This document shows, piece by piece, positions 6,998 through 13,361 of a DNA stretch of 22,049 nt. The number at the start of each line of letters is the position of its first letter. Position 1 is the stretch's first letter. Below the pieces are notes generated by a model. That model saw only the letters and a program-made list of their open reading frames with translations, did no database searches and was not told where the DNA came from. Source of the DNA: Thermoleophilaceae bacterium (GTDB taxonomy: Bacteria > Actinomycetota > Thermoleophilia > Solirubrobacterales > Thermoleophilaceae). Location: the NCBI GenBank assembly GCA_013696425.1, contig JACCYP010000257.1:1-22049 (forward strand), written 5' to 3'. Made by a program: the position numbers and the translations under genes.

Positions 6998-7719
6998 CAG
7001 ACCGCCTCCAGCACGACCACGTCGGACCCCACGTAGACCTGGGTGGGCGGGATAACGCGCCGCGGGGCCACGCGAAACCGGTGCGCCAGCGCCTCGCGCT
7101 CGAGGGTGCCCGGCTCCACGCGGTCGAGCACGATCACGTTGGCCGACTCGCTGAGCGTCCCGTCAGGCGAGACGACCTCGCGCAGGCGCTCGATCGCCGC
7201 GCCGTGCTCGACCGGTCGCACGATCACCGGGCGCGACTGGAACACCCAGCCGTCCTCCTCGCGCACGTCGGGCAGAGGCGGGGGGTGCTCGGACGGGTCC
7301 TCGGCCTCGTCGAAGGGGTCCGCCAACGCCAGCGCCACCAGGCCGCCGGGCGCAAGATGGCGTCGCACGGAGGCGAGCATCAAGTTGCGCCCGTCGGACC
7401 CACCGAGCAGCTGCACCACCTGCATCGGCAGGATCACCACGGCGAACTGGCGGCCGAGGTCGAAACTTCGTGCGTCGACGCAGTGCGAGTGGATCCGCAG
7501 GCCCTCGGCCCGCGCCCGGTGGGCGAGGGCATCGACGAGCGCGGGGTCGGAATCGATGGCCGTCACCGCCGCGCCGCGCCGCGCGAGGTGGAGTGCCACC
7601 CGCCCCGTGCCCGCGCCGATGTCGAGGAGGGGCCCGGGGCCGGCGAGCTCCTCCCACAGCGCCAGGTCGGCCGCGTAGGCGGCACATTCCACGTCGTGCC
7701 ACACCACGGCCTCGTTCAT
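6997..7719 (-). CDS. Class I SAM-dependent methyltransferase between murT and gatD
   Basis: 240 residues with a class I methyltransferase Rossmann fold. Motif I is LLDIGAGTGRVALHLA (31-46), the acidic residue that binds the SAM ribose is in AIDSDP (54-59), then VDARSFDL and the strand ILPMQVVQLLG; LAPGGLVALALADP is the usual motif after helix D. The C-terminal third is a mostly beta insertion/extension of unknown role. The ATG at 7719 is chosen because it overlaps the murT stop as ATGA; the open frame extends further but only antisense-free inside murT. The gene's end overlaps the gatD start (TGATG), so it is embedded in the lipid II amidation operon with coupling on both sides. The substrate is unknown; lipid II, a stem-peptide carboxylate or an unrelated small molecule are all possible (inference from context). 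Confidence 0.85.
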   Translation of the reverse strand: MNEAVVWHDVECAAYAADLALWEELAGPGPLLDIGAGTGRVALHLARRGAAVTAIDSDPALVDALAHRARAEGLRIHSHCVDARSFDLGRQFAVVILPMQVVQLLGGSDGRNLMLASVRRHLAPGGLVALALADPFDEAEDPSEHPPPLPDVREEDGWVFQSRPVIVRPVEHGAAIERLREVVSPDGTLSESANVIVLDRVEPGTLEREALAHRFRVAPRRVIPPTQVYVGSDVVVLEAV

Positions 7720-9068
7720 CCCGACCACCGTTCGGCGAGGCCGCGCCGCGCGAGACCCTCGCGCAGCTCGAGGAGCGCGGTGTAGGTGGGCAGCGCGTAC
7801 AGCGGGCCGGACCCGCCGGCCACGGCGGCGTCGAGCGAGTCGAGCAGGTCGCGGTCGATGGCCGGGACGGTGTCGATTCCCGCGTACTTCAGGCGCACCG
7901 CCATCTCCTCGGCACGCGTGCCGGAGCATGTGACGCGCGCCACCCGGCCGGCAAGCAGCTCGAAGTCCGCGTCCCACACCCACGACACGTCGCGGCCGTC
8001 GGCGATGCCGTCGTTCAGCGCCAACCAGAGGTCGATCCGCCCGTCCTCGAGCATCAGCGTGCGCAGCACCTCGTTCGCCCCGGCTGGGTTCTTCACCAGC
8101 AGGATCGACACTGGGCGGCAGCCGATCTCGATCGTCTCAACCCGCCCGAACGCGCCCGCGAACTCCTGGAGCCCGAGGCGAACGTGCTCGAGCGACGCGC
8201 CGAGCGCGAGGCCCGCCGCGGCCGCGGTGAGCGCGTTGTAGACGTTGTAGAGGCCGGGAAGGGGGAGCTTCACCTCAACCGTCCCGGCGGGCGCCGAGAG
8301 CGTGATCTCCGAGCCGCGCATGCCGTCGAGGTGAACGCGCGTGGCCGCGATCGACGGCGTGGGCCGCTCGTTGCCGCAGTTCGGGCAGCGGTAGCGGCCG
8401 AGGTGGCCGAGGTAGACCGCCTCGTACTCGTAGGGATGCCCGCATCGGCGGCAGTGCTTCGAGTCGGCGGCGTGCTGGAGGCCGGGCAACGCCTGGGAGT
8501 CGTCGGCGACGCCGAAGTAGACGACGTCTGGGCGCTTCCGCCCGAGGTCGGCCACGAGCGGGTCGTCCGCATTCAGCACGAGCCCAGAGCCCTCCGGGAG
8601 CTCGGGCACGAGCTCAGCCCACGCGTCGGCCAGCGCCTCAAGCTCGCCGTAGCGGTCGAGCTGGTCGCGGAAGAGGTTGCCGAGCACGAGCAGGCGCGGG
8701 TGCAGCCATCCGGCCACCTGCCCCAGCCACGCCTCGTCGACCTCGAACAGGCCGAGCTCCTCCGGCCTGCGGCCGGCGTCGAGCAGGGCTGTGGCCACTC
8801 CCCAGTGCATGTTGGACCCTGCGCGGTTGTTCACCACGTTCTGGCCCGAGCGGCCGAGGATCGAGGAGAGCATCGCGGCGGTGGTAGTCTTTCCGTTGGT
8901 GGCCGAGAGCACCACCGAGCCGTCCGCGAGCGTCCGGCCCAGGCGCTCGATCGCATCGGGCTGCAGGCGCAGCAGGACGCGCCCCGGCAGCGTGGTGCCG
9001 CCACCGCGCCCGGACACGCGGCTCGCCGTCCGCACGGCGCGGGCAGCCAGCACGGAGGGACCGGTCAT
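7716..9068 (-). CDS. murT: Lipid II isoglutaminyl synthase subunit MurT (Mur ligase)
   Basis: 450 residues, Mur ligase homologue that, with GatD, activates and amidates D-glutamate in the lipid II stem peptide. Visible: P-loop SATNGKTTTAAML (55-67), NNRAGSNMHWG (80-90), LFEVDEAWLG, NLFRDQLDRYGE (131-142), LNADDP, and the zinc ribbon typical of MurT with Cys206, Cys209, Cys228 and Cys231 (CRRCG ... CPNCG). The C-terminal DUF1727 domain contains NPAGANEVLRTL, ALNDGIADGRDVSWVWD; the last Asp is the likely counterpart of the Asp completing the GatD triad in Staphylococcus. The ATG start shares one base with the stop of the lipid kinase gene (TGATG) and the stop overlaps the methyltransferase start (ATGA). 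Complete and of normal length. Confidence 0.95.
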   Translation of the reverse strand: MTGPSVLAARAVRTASRVSGRGGGTTLPGRVLLRLQPDAIERLGRTLADGSVVLSATNGKTTTAAMLSSILGRSGQNVVNNRAGSNMHWGVATALLDAGRRPEELGLFEVDEAWLGQVAGWLHPRLLVLGNLFRDQLDRYGELEALADAWAELVPELPEGSGLVLNADDPLVADLGRKRPDVVYFGVADDSQALPGLQHAADSKHCRRCGHPYEYEAVYLGHLGRYRCPNCGNERPTPSIAATRVHLDGMRGSEITLSAPAGTVEVKLPLPGLYNVYNALTAAAAGLALGASLEHVRLGLQEFAGAFGRVETIEIGCRPVSILLVKNPAGANEVLRTLMLEDGRIDLWLALNDGIADGRDVSWVWDADFELLAGRVARVTCSGTRAEEMAVRLKYAGIDTVPAIDRDLLDSLDAAVAGGSGPLYALPTYTALLELREGLARRGLAERWSG

Positions 9069-9955
9069 CAGGAGGGCTCCGGCGCGATCACGCGCAGCGC
9101 GCGCGACTCGACTGTGACCGTCACCGGCAGGTCGGCGATCGGATCGCCGTCGGCATACACGGCGAACGGGCGGTCGGCCTCGATCTCCACGCGCGTGCCG
9201 GCGTACCAGTGGACCTTCGGATTGTCGACGTGTGCGCCCTTGAACACCTTGGGGAGATCGCGCAGGAAGTCGAGCTTCGACGTGCCCTCGACCATCAGCA
9301 CCTCGAGGCGGCCGTCGTCGAGCTTCGCGTGCGGGGCCACGTACATGCCGCCGCCGTACGCCTTCGAATTGGCGACCGCGACCGAGAAGCCGGTCCAGGA
9401 GTGCTCCTCGCCGTCCACGCGCACCGTGAAGCGGGCGGGCTTCCACCGGGCCAGCGCGCGCAGGGCGGCGTAGAGATAGACGAGGTTGCCCTTGAGCAGC
9501 TTGGTGTCGTTGGCGATCCGGTTCGCGTCCGAGTCGAAGCCGAGCGAGGCGATGCAGACAAACGGCTTGCCGTCCACGGCGGCCACGTCCACCGGGCGCT
9601 CGGGCGCATCCAGCGCGACCCGCGCGGCCTCGCGCGGCTCGAACGGGATTTTCAGCACGCGCGCGAAGTCGTTGCCGCGGCCGGCCGGGATGATCGCCAG
9701 CGGATGCTCGCTGCCCTTCAGCACACCTGCCAGCAGCCCGACGATGCCGTCGCCGCCCACCGCTGTCACCACCTCTCCCGCTGCCGACGCGGTGCGCGCC
9801 TCTTCGCAGGCATGCTCGACGCTGGTGGTCTCGACCACGCGGAAATCCGCGCTCGCCGCGGCCATCACCTCCACCGCCTCGCCCACGGCGCGCAGCGCCT
9901 TGCCGCCTGCGCTCGCCGGGTTGACGAGCATCGCGAACCGCCGGGTTTCGGCCAC
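9068..9955 (-). CDS. Diacylglycerol/lipid kinase family protein (DagK/YegS-like)
   Basis: 295 residues from a GTG at 9955. Lipid kinases of this family phosphorylate diacylglycerol, sphingoid or similar lipid alcohols with ATP at the membrane. Motifs: NPASAGGKA (12-20), the nucleotide-binding GGDG (67-70) in TAVGGDGIVG, and AGRGNDFARVL (91-101); later FDSDANRIAN, GGGMYVAPHAKLDDGRLEV and the C-terminal YADGDP, all standard for the DAGK catalytic domain and its beta-sandwich. The GTG shares its G with the TAG stop of the upstream amidotransferase gene (TAGTG), so translation is probably coupled; this start also matches the usual N terminus. Which lipid is used cannot be told, but the position in front of murT suggests an envelope lipid, for example recycling diacylglycerol or a polyprenol (inference). 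Confidence 0.88.
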   Translation of the reverse strand: MAETRRFAMLVNPASAGGKALRAVGEAVEVMAAASADFRVVETTSVEHACEEARTASAAGEVVTAVGGDGIVGLLAGVLKGSEHPLAIIPAGRGNDFARVLKIPFEPREAARVALDAPERPVDVAAVDGKPFVCIASLGFDSDANRIANDTKLLKGNLVYLYAALRALARWKPARFTVRVDGEEHSWTGFSVAVANSKAYGGGMYVAPHAKLDDGRLEVLMVEGTSKLDFLRDLPKVFKGAHVDNPKVHWYAGTRVEIEADRPFAVYADGDPIADLPVTVTVESRALRVIAPEPS

Positions 9956-10779
9956 TACTCGCTCGCCGCCGCGGCCAGGCGCTTCGCGCGGGCGGCGGCA
10001 TAGGCGCCACGCGCCTCGCCGCGCAGCTCCTTCGCCTCTTCGAACGCGTCGATCTCGGCTCGCTCGACCCATTCGTCGCCGGCGAGCCGCAGCGCGTGGG
10101 GCTCCTCGGGCGACTCCGGGTCGCACACGAGCAGCACATCCTGGGCGACCGTGTGCCAGCTCGTGTCGTCGGGATCGCTCTTCTCCGACGCCACGAGCAG
10201 CCGGTCGCCGTCCGAACGCCAGTGGAGGCCGAAGATCCCCAGGCGGTAGGCGTAGAGCTTCGTCCCGTCGGAGAACAGGAAGTTGAGTCCGGAGAACGGC
10301 GTGCGCTCGATCGCGCCGCGCACCGCCGCCCGCAGCGAGCGCACCGGGTGGCCGTCGTCGAAGTCGCGCATCAGGAAGTTGAACATCGCCTCGGAGTCGG
10401 TGTCGCCGCCCGGGGACATGACTCCGCGCTCGAGGAACCGTGGGAACTTGATGATCGTGCCGTTATGGCTGAAGGAGTAGGGGCCGAGTGTGAACGGATG
10501 CGTGTTCTCGAGCCCGAGCCCGCCCAGCGTCGCGCGGCGCACATGGCAGTTGAAGATCCGGCCGCGGGCATCGACGGCGCCCTCAAAGCGGGGATCCTCG
10601 AACGCCGCCTTGGCAAAGCGCACGAGCTCGGGGTCGGCGCCGTCGGTGCGCGCGTAGACCGCGGTGCCCCAGCCCGAATCGTGGCTCTCGGACTGGCGCA
10701 CGAACGGGTTCGGCGCCTCGAGCAGCTCGTGGCGCAACGACGTTCGCTCGCGCGCTACGGCGCCGAGTATCCGGCACAT
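9955..10779 (-). CDS. Class II glutamine amidotransferase (Cys2 Ntn-hydrolase), GATase_4/EgtC-like
   Basis: 274 residues. After removal of Met1, Cys2 (MCRILG) would be the N-terminal nucleophile of a class II amidotransferase. Supporting motifs: SHDSGWGTAVY (32-42), NCHVRRATLGG (77-87), ENTHPF (91-96), SHNGTI (104-109) and GDTDSEAMFNFL (125-136), all parts of the glutamine-binding site. There is no fused synthase domain; the protein ends in an acidic then Ala/Arg-rich helix. Stand-alone members include EgtC of ergothioneine synthesis and uncharacterised YafJ-like hydrolases; no other egt gene is nearby, so I do not assign EgtC. It heads the five-gene operon leading to gatD, giving one operon two unrelated amidotransferases. 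A TAGACT hexamer (10810-10815) lies about 30 nt upstream of the ATG. Confidence 0.88.
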   Translation of the reverse strand: MCRILGAVARERTSLRHELLEAPNPFVRQSESHDSGWGTAVYARTDGADPELVRFAKAAFEDPRFEGAVDARGRIFNCHVRRATLGGLGLENTHPFTLGPYSFSHNGTIIKFPRFLERGVMSPGGDTDSEAMFNFLMRDFDDGHPVRSLRAAVRGAIERTPFSGLNFLFSDGTKLYAYRLGIFGLHWRSDGDRLLVASEKSDPDDTSWHTVAQDVLLVCDPESPEEPHALRLAGDEWVERAEIDAFEEAKELRGEARGAYAAARAKRLAAAASE

Positions 10780-10809
10780 GGGGGCGAGTTCCGCTGCATC
10801 GGGGCCTTG

Positions 10810-10815
10810 AGTCTA
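10810..10815 (-). promoter_or_regulatory. Putative -10 of the amidotransferase-murT-gatD operon
   Basis: TAGACT on the minus strand, 30 nt before the ATG at 10779. TTCGGC stands 17 nt further upstream (10833-10838), a weak -35 match. The leader would be about 20-25 nt and lacks a clear SD. This is in the 60-bp divergent gap shared with the phosphatase-like gene. Confidence 0.35.
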
Positions 10816-10839
10816 AAAGCGACGAAGGGAAGGCCGAAG

Positions 10840-11349
10840 ATGGAAGGCCCGAAGAGGATCTGGTGGGCGCGCCCGCGCAAGCTGTGTGCGATGGAGCGCC
10901 CGGGGGGCGGAGGGCGCAGTCACAGGCCGGTGCGCAGGGCGGCCGACCTCGCCTACCTGAAGGATCGCGGGGTGCGCCTGATCATCAGCACGATGACCAC
11001 GCGGCACGGCCTCGAGGAGTACGAGGGGGAGGGGTTCGCCTGGCACCACGTGCCGGTCACGACGTGCGTGGACGGGGGCGACGCCCTCGAGGAGCTCCTC
11101 GGCCTGATCCGGCGCGAGACACGCCTCCGCGGCGCCGTCGCGCTGCACGGGAACCGCCACACGGATTTCGTGGCGGCCGTCGCCGCCGCGCATCTCCACC
11201 TCGAGCGGGGCGCCGAGCCCGAGGCGGCGCTCGCACGGGTGCGGGCCGCCGGCCTGATGGTCACGCCCGAGAGTGCGGCCTTGCTGGGCGTGGACTACGA
11301 GGCGGTCCAGCCGCGCTCGGACATTGCGGCGGCCACGGCGTCCGGCTGA
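10840..11349 (+). CDS. Dual-specificity/tyrosine phosphatase-like protein lacking the catalytic Cys
   Basis: 169 residues with the layout of small dual-specificity phosphatases: an N-terminal Trp-x-x-Pro-(Gly/Arg)-Lys-Leu-x-x-Met-x-x-Pro-Gly stretch (about 8-22), an LAYLKDRGVRLIIS helix-strand (38-50), FAWHHVPVTTCVDGGDALEELLGLI (66-90) in place of the HIPVxDxxxPTxE region, and AVALHGNRHTDFVAAVAAAHLHLERGAEPEAALARVRAAG (99-138), matching the P-loop and following helices. The P-loop HCx5R is broken: Cys is Gly104, the loop is shorter and the invariant Arg is absent. It is therefore a pseudophosphatase by sequence, perhaps a binding protein. ATG 10840 has a GGGAAGG stretch about 6 nt upstream; the open frame upstream is antisense to the amidotransferase. 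Its last 55 bp overlap the convergent DUF2103-like gene. Confidence 0.65.
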   Translation: MEGPKRIWWARPRKLCAMERPGGGGRSHRPVRRAADLAYLKDRGVRLIISTMTTRHGLEEYEGEGFAWHHVPVTTCVDGGDALEELLGLIRRETRLRGAVALHGNRHTDFVAAVAAAHLHLERGAEPEAALARVRAAGLMVTPESAALLGVDYEAVQPRSDIAAATASG

Positions 11350-11579
11350 TCGGTCACCACGTAGGCGTCGACGATCGCGCCCTCGGTGTTGATCGTGATC
11401 GAGAGGCCGGACTGCGTCTTGCGGACCTTCGAGATCACCGCCACCGGCCGCCCGGAGCCCATCCGCGGCTTCACGCGGCCGGTGGCGACGCTGTGCACGG
11501 CCTCGAGAGCCTCGAGGTTGTCGAGCAGCCTGCGGTAGCCCTTCGAGCTCGAATGCTTGTGGTGGGTCTTGCGGGCCAT
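11295..11579 (-). CDS. Small basic protein, DUF2103-like
   Basis: 94 residues, basic at the N terminus with a His cluster (MARKTHHKHSSSKGYRRLL), followed by AVHSVATGRVKPRMG, VISKVRKTQSGLSITINTEGAIVDAYVVT and a short helical tail. The pattern (His/Ser-rich start, GRV/KP segment, then two strands ending in a hydrophobic VVT) reminds me of DUF2103, a family described as putative metal-binding; the His cluster would fit, but the match is by memory and not certain. Function unknown. ATG at 11579 has no SD; TACCGT lies 8 nt upstream, again the leaderless layout. The 3' end overlaps the convergent phosphatase-like gene by 55 bp. Confidence 0.6.
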   Translation of the reverse strand: MARKTHHKHSSSKGYRRLLDNLEALEAVHSVATGRVKPRMGSGRPVAVISKVRKTQSGLSITINTEGAIVDAYVVTDQPDAVAAAMSERGWTAS

Positions 11580-11587
11580 CGCGGCCC

Positions 11588-11593
11588 ACGGTA
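11588..11593 (-). promoter_or_regulatory. Putative -10 for the DUF2103-like gene
   Basis: TACCGT on the minus strand, followed by 8 nt and the ATG at 11579. Fits the TANNNT-N6-9-start pattern seen at other unit heads in the window. Confidence 0.3.
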
Positions 11594-11603
11594 GCTAGCC
11601 CTT

Positions 11604-11817
11604 GCTCGAACAACGCAGCACTAAGGGGGAGGGATGGACGCGTGCCCTGGCGCCCGAGGCGTAGCGGCTACGCGCCAGCGGGCGATCGAGATCGCATTTG
11701 TACGTCCCATGACACGTCGAATCGCGCACTCGATCCCTGGGTGGCGCGTAGCCACAAGCCCGTGCCCGCAACCGCACCCGCTCAGCCCACTCCTTTAGTG
11801 CTCGCTGTTATTGGAGC
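11604..11817. repeat. Large imperfect palindrome (about 214 bp dyad)
   Basis: The gap between the DUF2103-like and HAD genes is a long inverted repeat with its axis at 11709/11710. Three independent arm matches share exactly this axis: AGCACTAA (11617-11624) with TTAGTGCT (11795-11802); GGCTACGCGCCA (11666-11677) with TGGCGCGTAGCC (11742-11753); GATCGAG (11684-11690) with CTCGATC (11729-11735). Outer GCTCNAANAAC-type arms extend it to 11604 and 11817 with a 2-3 nt offset. The arms differ at many positions, so it looks aged. Both strands carry short open frames whose peptides resemble each other (GYAPxxDR...ARS...PLVL), a by-product of the dyad. It could be a decayed MITE-like element, a structured RNA or a bidirectional terminator. 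No transposase or clear target duplication seen. Confidence 0.75.
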
Positions 11818-11841
11818 GGCGAAGCCGCGAGCCACGCCTGG

Positions 11842-12639
11842 CTAGGCCAGCACCAGGTCGGCCAGCGTCTCCGCGATCGCCACCGGCGCGGGGTCCACGG
11901 CCTTCTCCGCCTCCTCACGCGAGACCCCGCCGGTGAGCACGAGCGCGGCATCGAGGCCGGCGGCGGTGGCTGCGCCGAGGTCGGCGTCCACGCGGTCGCC
12001 CACCACGAGGGTCGGGGCGTCCCCGAGCCGGTCGATGGCGGAGAGGAAGAGCTGGGGCTGCGGCTTGCCAACGATCTCCGCGGTGCGCCCCGACGCGGTC
12101 TCGATCGCCGCGAGCAGCGCCCCAGGGCCGGGAACGAGGCCTTCGCTCGTGGGATAGGTCGGGTCGCGGCTGGTGGCGAGGAAGTCGGCGCCGCGGCTGA
12201 GGGCCAGGGTGGCCGTCTTCAGGTCGTCGTAGTCCACCCGGTCGGTGCCCGAGACGAGCACGAGATCGGCGCGCGAGGCGAGGTCGGTGCCATTCATCAC
12301 CTTCAGCCCGGCGTCCTCCACGTGGCGGTAGATCGTGGGCTCGCCGATCACGTAGGCCATCGATCCGGTGCGGGTCTCGGCCAGCAGGTGCTGGAGCGCT
12401 CCGCCAACCGTCACGACGTCGGCGAGCGATGCCTGGATGCCCAGCTTCCACAGCCGCGCCACGAAGTCCTCGCCCGCGTGGCGGGAGTTGTTGGTCACGA
12501 AGGCCACGCCCTTGCCCGCGGCGCGCAGGGCCTCGATTGCCTCCTTCGCCCGCGGCGTCGGCTCCTCGCCCACCCACACGCAGCCATCCAGGTCGAGGAT
12601 CACCTGCTCGTACTCACGCAGGATGGGGGCCAAGGGCAC
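11842..12639 (-). CDS. HAD superfamily IIA (NagD-like) sugar-phosphate phosphatase
   Basis: 265 residues, cytosolic HAD phosphatase with the class IIA cap (NagD, 4-nitrophenylphosphatase, phosphoglycolate phosphatase group). Motif I is VILDLDGCVW (13-22) with the nucleophile Asp16 and Asp18, motif II FVTNNSRH (48-54), motif III Lys192 in EIVGKPQPQLF, motif IV GDRVDADLGAA (214-224) with metal-binding Asp. The cap lies between motifs II and III (about 80-180). Substrate cannot be fixed; recycling of a phosphorylated sugar or 2-phosphoglycolate is typical. Start is GTG 12639 with TAGGTT 6 nt upstream and no SD. The gene diverges from the leader ORF/cyclophilin unit with overlapping -10 elements. 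Confidence 0.92.
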   Translation of the reverse strand: MPLAPILREYEQVILDLDGCVWVGEEPTPRAKEAIEALRAAGKGVAFVTNNSRHAGEDFVARLWKLGIQASLADVVTVGGALQHLLAETRTGSMAYVIGEPTIYRHVEDAGLKVMNGTDLASRADLVLVSGTDRVDYDDLKTATLALSRGADFLATSRDPTYPTSEGLVPGPGALLAAIETASGRTAEIVGKPQPQLFLSAIDRLGDAPTLVVGDRVDADLGAATAAGLDAALVLTGGVSREEAEKAVDPAPVAIAETLADLVLA

Positions 12640-12644
12640 ATGGC

Positions 12645-12651
12645 TAACCTA
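12645..12651. promoter_or_regulatory. Putative bidirectional -10 between HAD and cyclophilin units
   Basis: TAACCTA inside the near-palindrome GGCTAACCTAGCC (12642-12654). Minus strand: TAGGTT (12651-12646), then 6 nt and the HAD GTG. Plus strand: TAACCT (12645-12650), then 7 nt and an ATG (12658) opening a 10-codon ORF. Both would give leaderless mRNAs from one shared element. No clear -35 on either strand. Confidence 0.4.
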
Positions 12652-12657
12652 GCCGCC

Positions 12658-12690
12658 ATGTCTACGATGCTGGTCCCCGCGAAGCGGTAG
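12658..12690 (+). CDS. Possible 10-codon leader peptide upstream of the cyclophilin gene
   Basis: ATG at 12658 opens a frame encoding MSTMLVPAKR and ends with TAG at 12688-12690, only 2 nt before the GTG start of the cyclophilin lipoprotein. It sits 7 nt behind TAACCT, the position expected for a leaderless start. If translated, ribosomes would terminate next to the GTG and could reinitiate there, which would explain the lack of an SD for that gene. Alternatively transcription starts from TACGAT at 12663-12668 and this ORF is not expressed. Short ORFs arise by chance, so this is tentative. Confidence 0.3.
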   Translation: MSTMLVPAKR

Positions 12691-12692
12691 CA

Positions 12693-13361
12693 GTGCGCGT
12701 CCTGCTCGCAGCCCTGCTGCTCGCCACCTGCCTCGTCCTCACCGCCTGCGGCGAGGACGAGACCTCCGACATCCCGGACGGCGGGGAGGCCACCTCGGCG
12801 GGGCAGGAGCCCACCGAGACGACGGCAGCCGGTGCAGAAGATGCCTGCCAGAACAAGGAGACCAAAGGCGCGGCGCTCGCGGAGGGCAAGGACTACTCGG
12901 TCGATGTGACCACCAGCGAGGGTGCCTTCACGATCGCCCTCGATCCGGAGAAGGGGCCACGCACAGCCCGGTCGTTCGTGGACCTGGCGAAGAAGGGTTT
13001 CTTCGACGACACGGAGTTCCACCGCATCGTTCCGGACTTCGTGATCCAGGGCGGGGATCCCACCAACAGCGGTACCGGCGGTCCGGGCTACTCGACCTGC
13101 GACACGCCGCCGCCGGACACGAAGTACACGAAGGGCGTCGTGGCGATGGCAAAGAGCGCGCAGGAGGAGCCGGGTACCGCCGGCAGCCAGTTCTACGTCG
13201 TGACCGGCGATGCCTCGCAGCTGCCCGCGGAGTACGCCGTCCTGGGCGAGGTCTCCAAGGGCCTCGCGACGGCGGAGAAGATCGGCAAGCTCGGCGATCC
13301 GGCCACGGAGAAGCCGACCAAGAAGGTCGTGATCGAGAAGACCGAGGTGGTGGAGGAGTGA
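12693..13361 (+). CDS. Cyclophilin-type peptidyl-prolyl cis-trans isomerase lipoprotein
   Basis: 222 residues. Signal peptide MRVLLAALLLATCLVLTAC ends in a lipobox (LTAC) with Cys19 as the lipidation site, followed by an acidic, Thr/Gly-rich linker to about 55. The cyclophilin domain (about 68-222) shows FTIALDPEKGPRTARSFVDLAKKGFFDDTEFHRIVPDFVIQGGD-type structure: FHRIV (109-113) with the catalytic Arg, FVIQGGDP (116-123), GTAGSQFYVV (161-170) and YAVLGEV (181-187). It should isomerise X-Pro bonds in exported proteins at the outer membrane-facing surface. GTG 12693 is the only start codon in frame downstream of an in-frame TAA at 12645 and begins the signal peptide. It overlaps the thioredoxin-TPR gene by 4 bp (GTGA), linking two folding factors in one unit. 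Confidence 0.93.
   Translation: MRVLLAALLLATCLVLTACGEDETSDIPDGGEATSAGQEPTETTAAGAEDACQNKETKGAALAEGKDYSVDVTTSEGAFTIALDPEKGPRTARSFVDLAKKGFFDDTEFHRIVPDFVIQGGDPTNSGTGGPGYSTCDTPPPDTKYTKGVVAMAKSAQEEPGTAGSQFYVVTGDASQLPAEYAVLGEVSKGLATAEKIGKLGDPATEKPTKKVVIEKTEVVEE

Noticed and set aside
9955..10779. Naming the class II amidotransferase egtC
   Set aside because: No egtA, egtB, egtD or egtE-like gene is adjacent; the fold alone does not fix the substrate.
10096..10839. Long + strand frame leading into the phosphatase-like gene
   Set aside because: It is the shadow of the class II amidotransferase on the other strand; composition is typical of GC-rich antisense frames.
11595..11845. Two opposing small ORFs (60 and 67 residues) in the palindrome
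   Set aside because: Their mutual similarity follows from the inverted repeat itself; no SD, no family, Arg/Pro-rich content.
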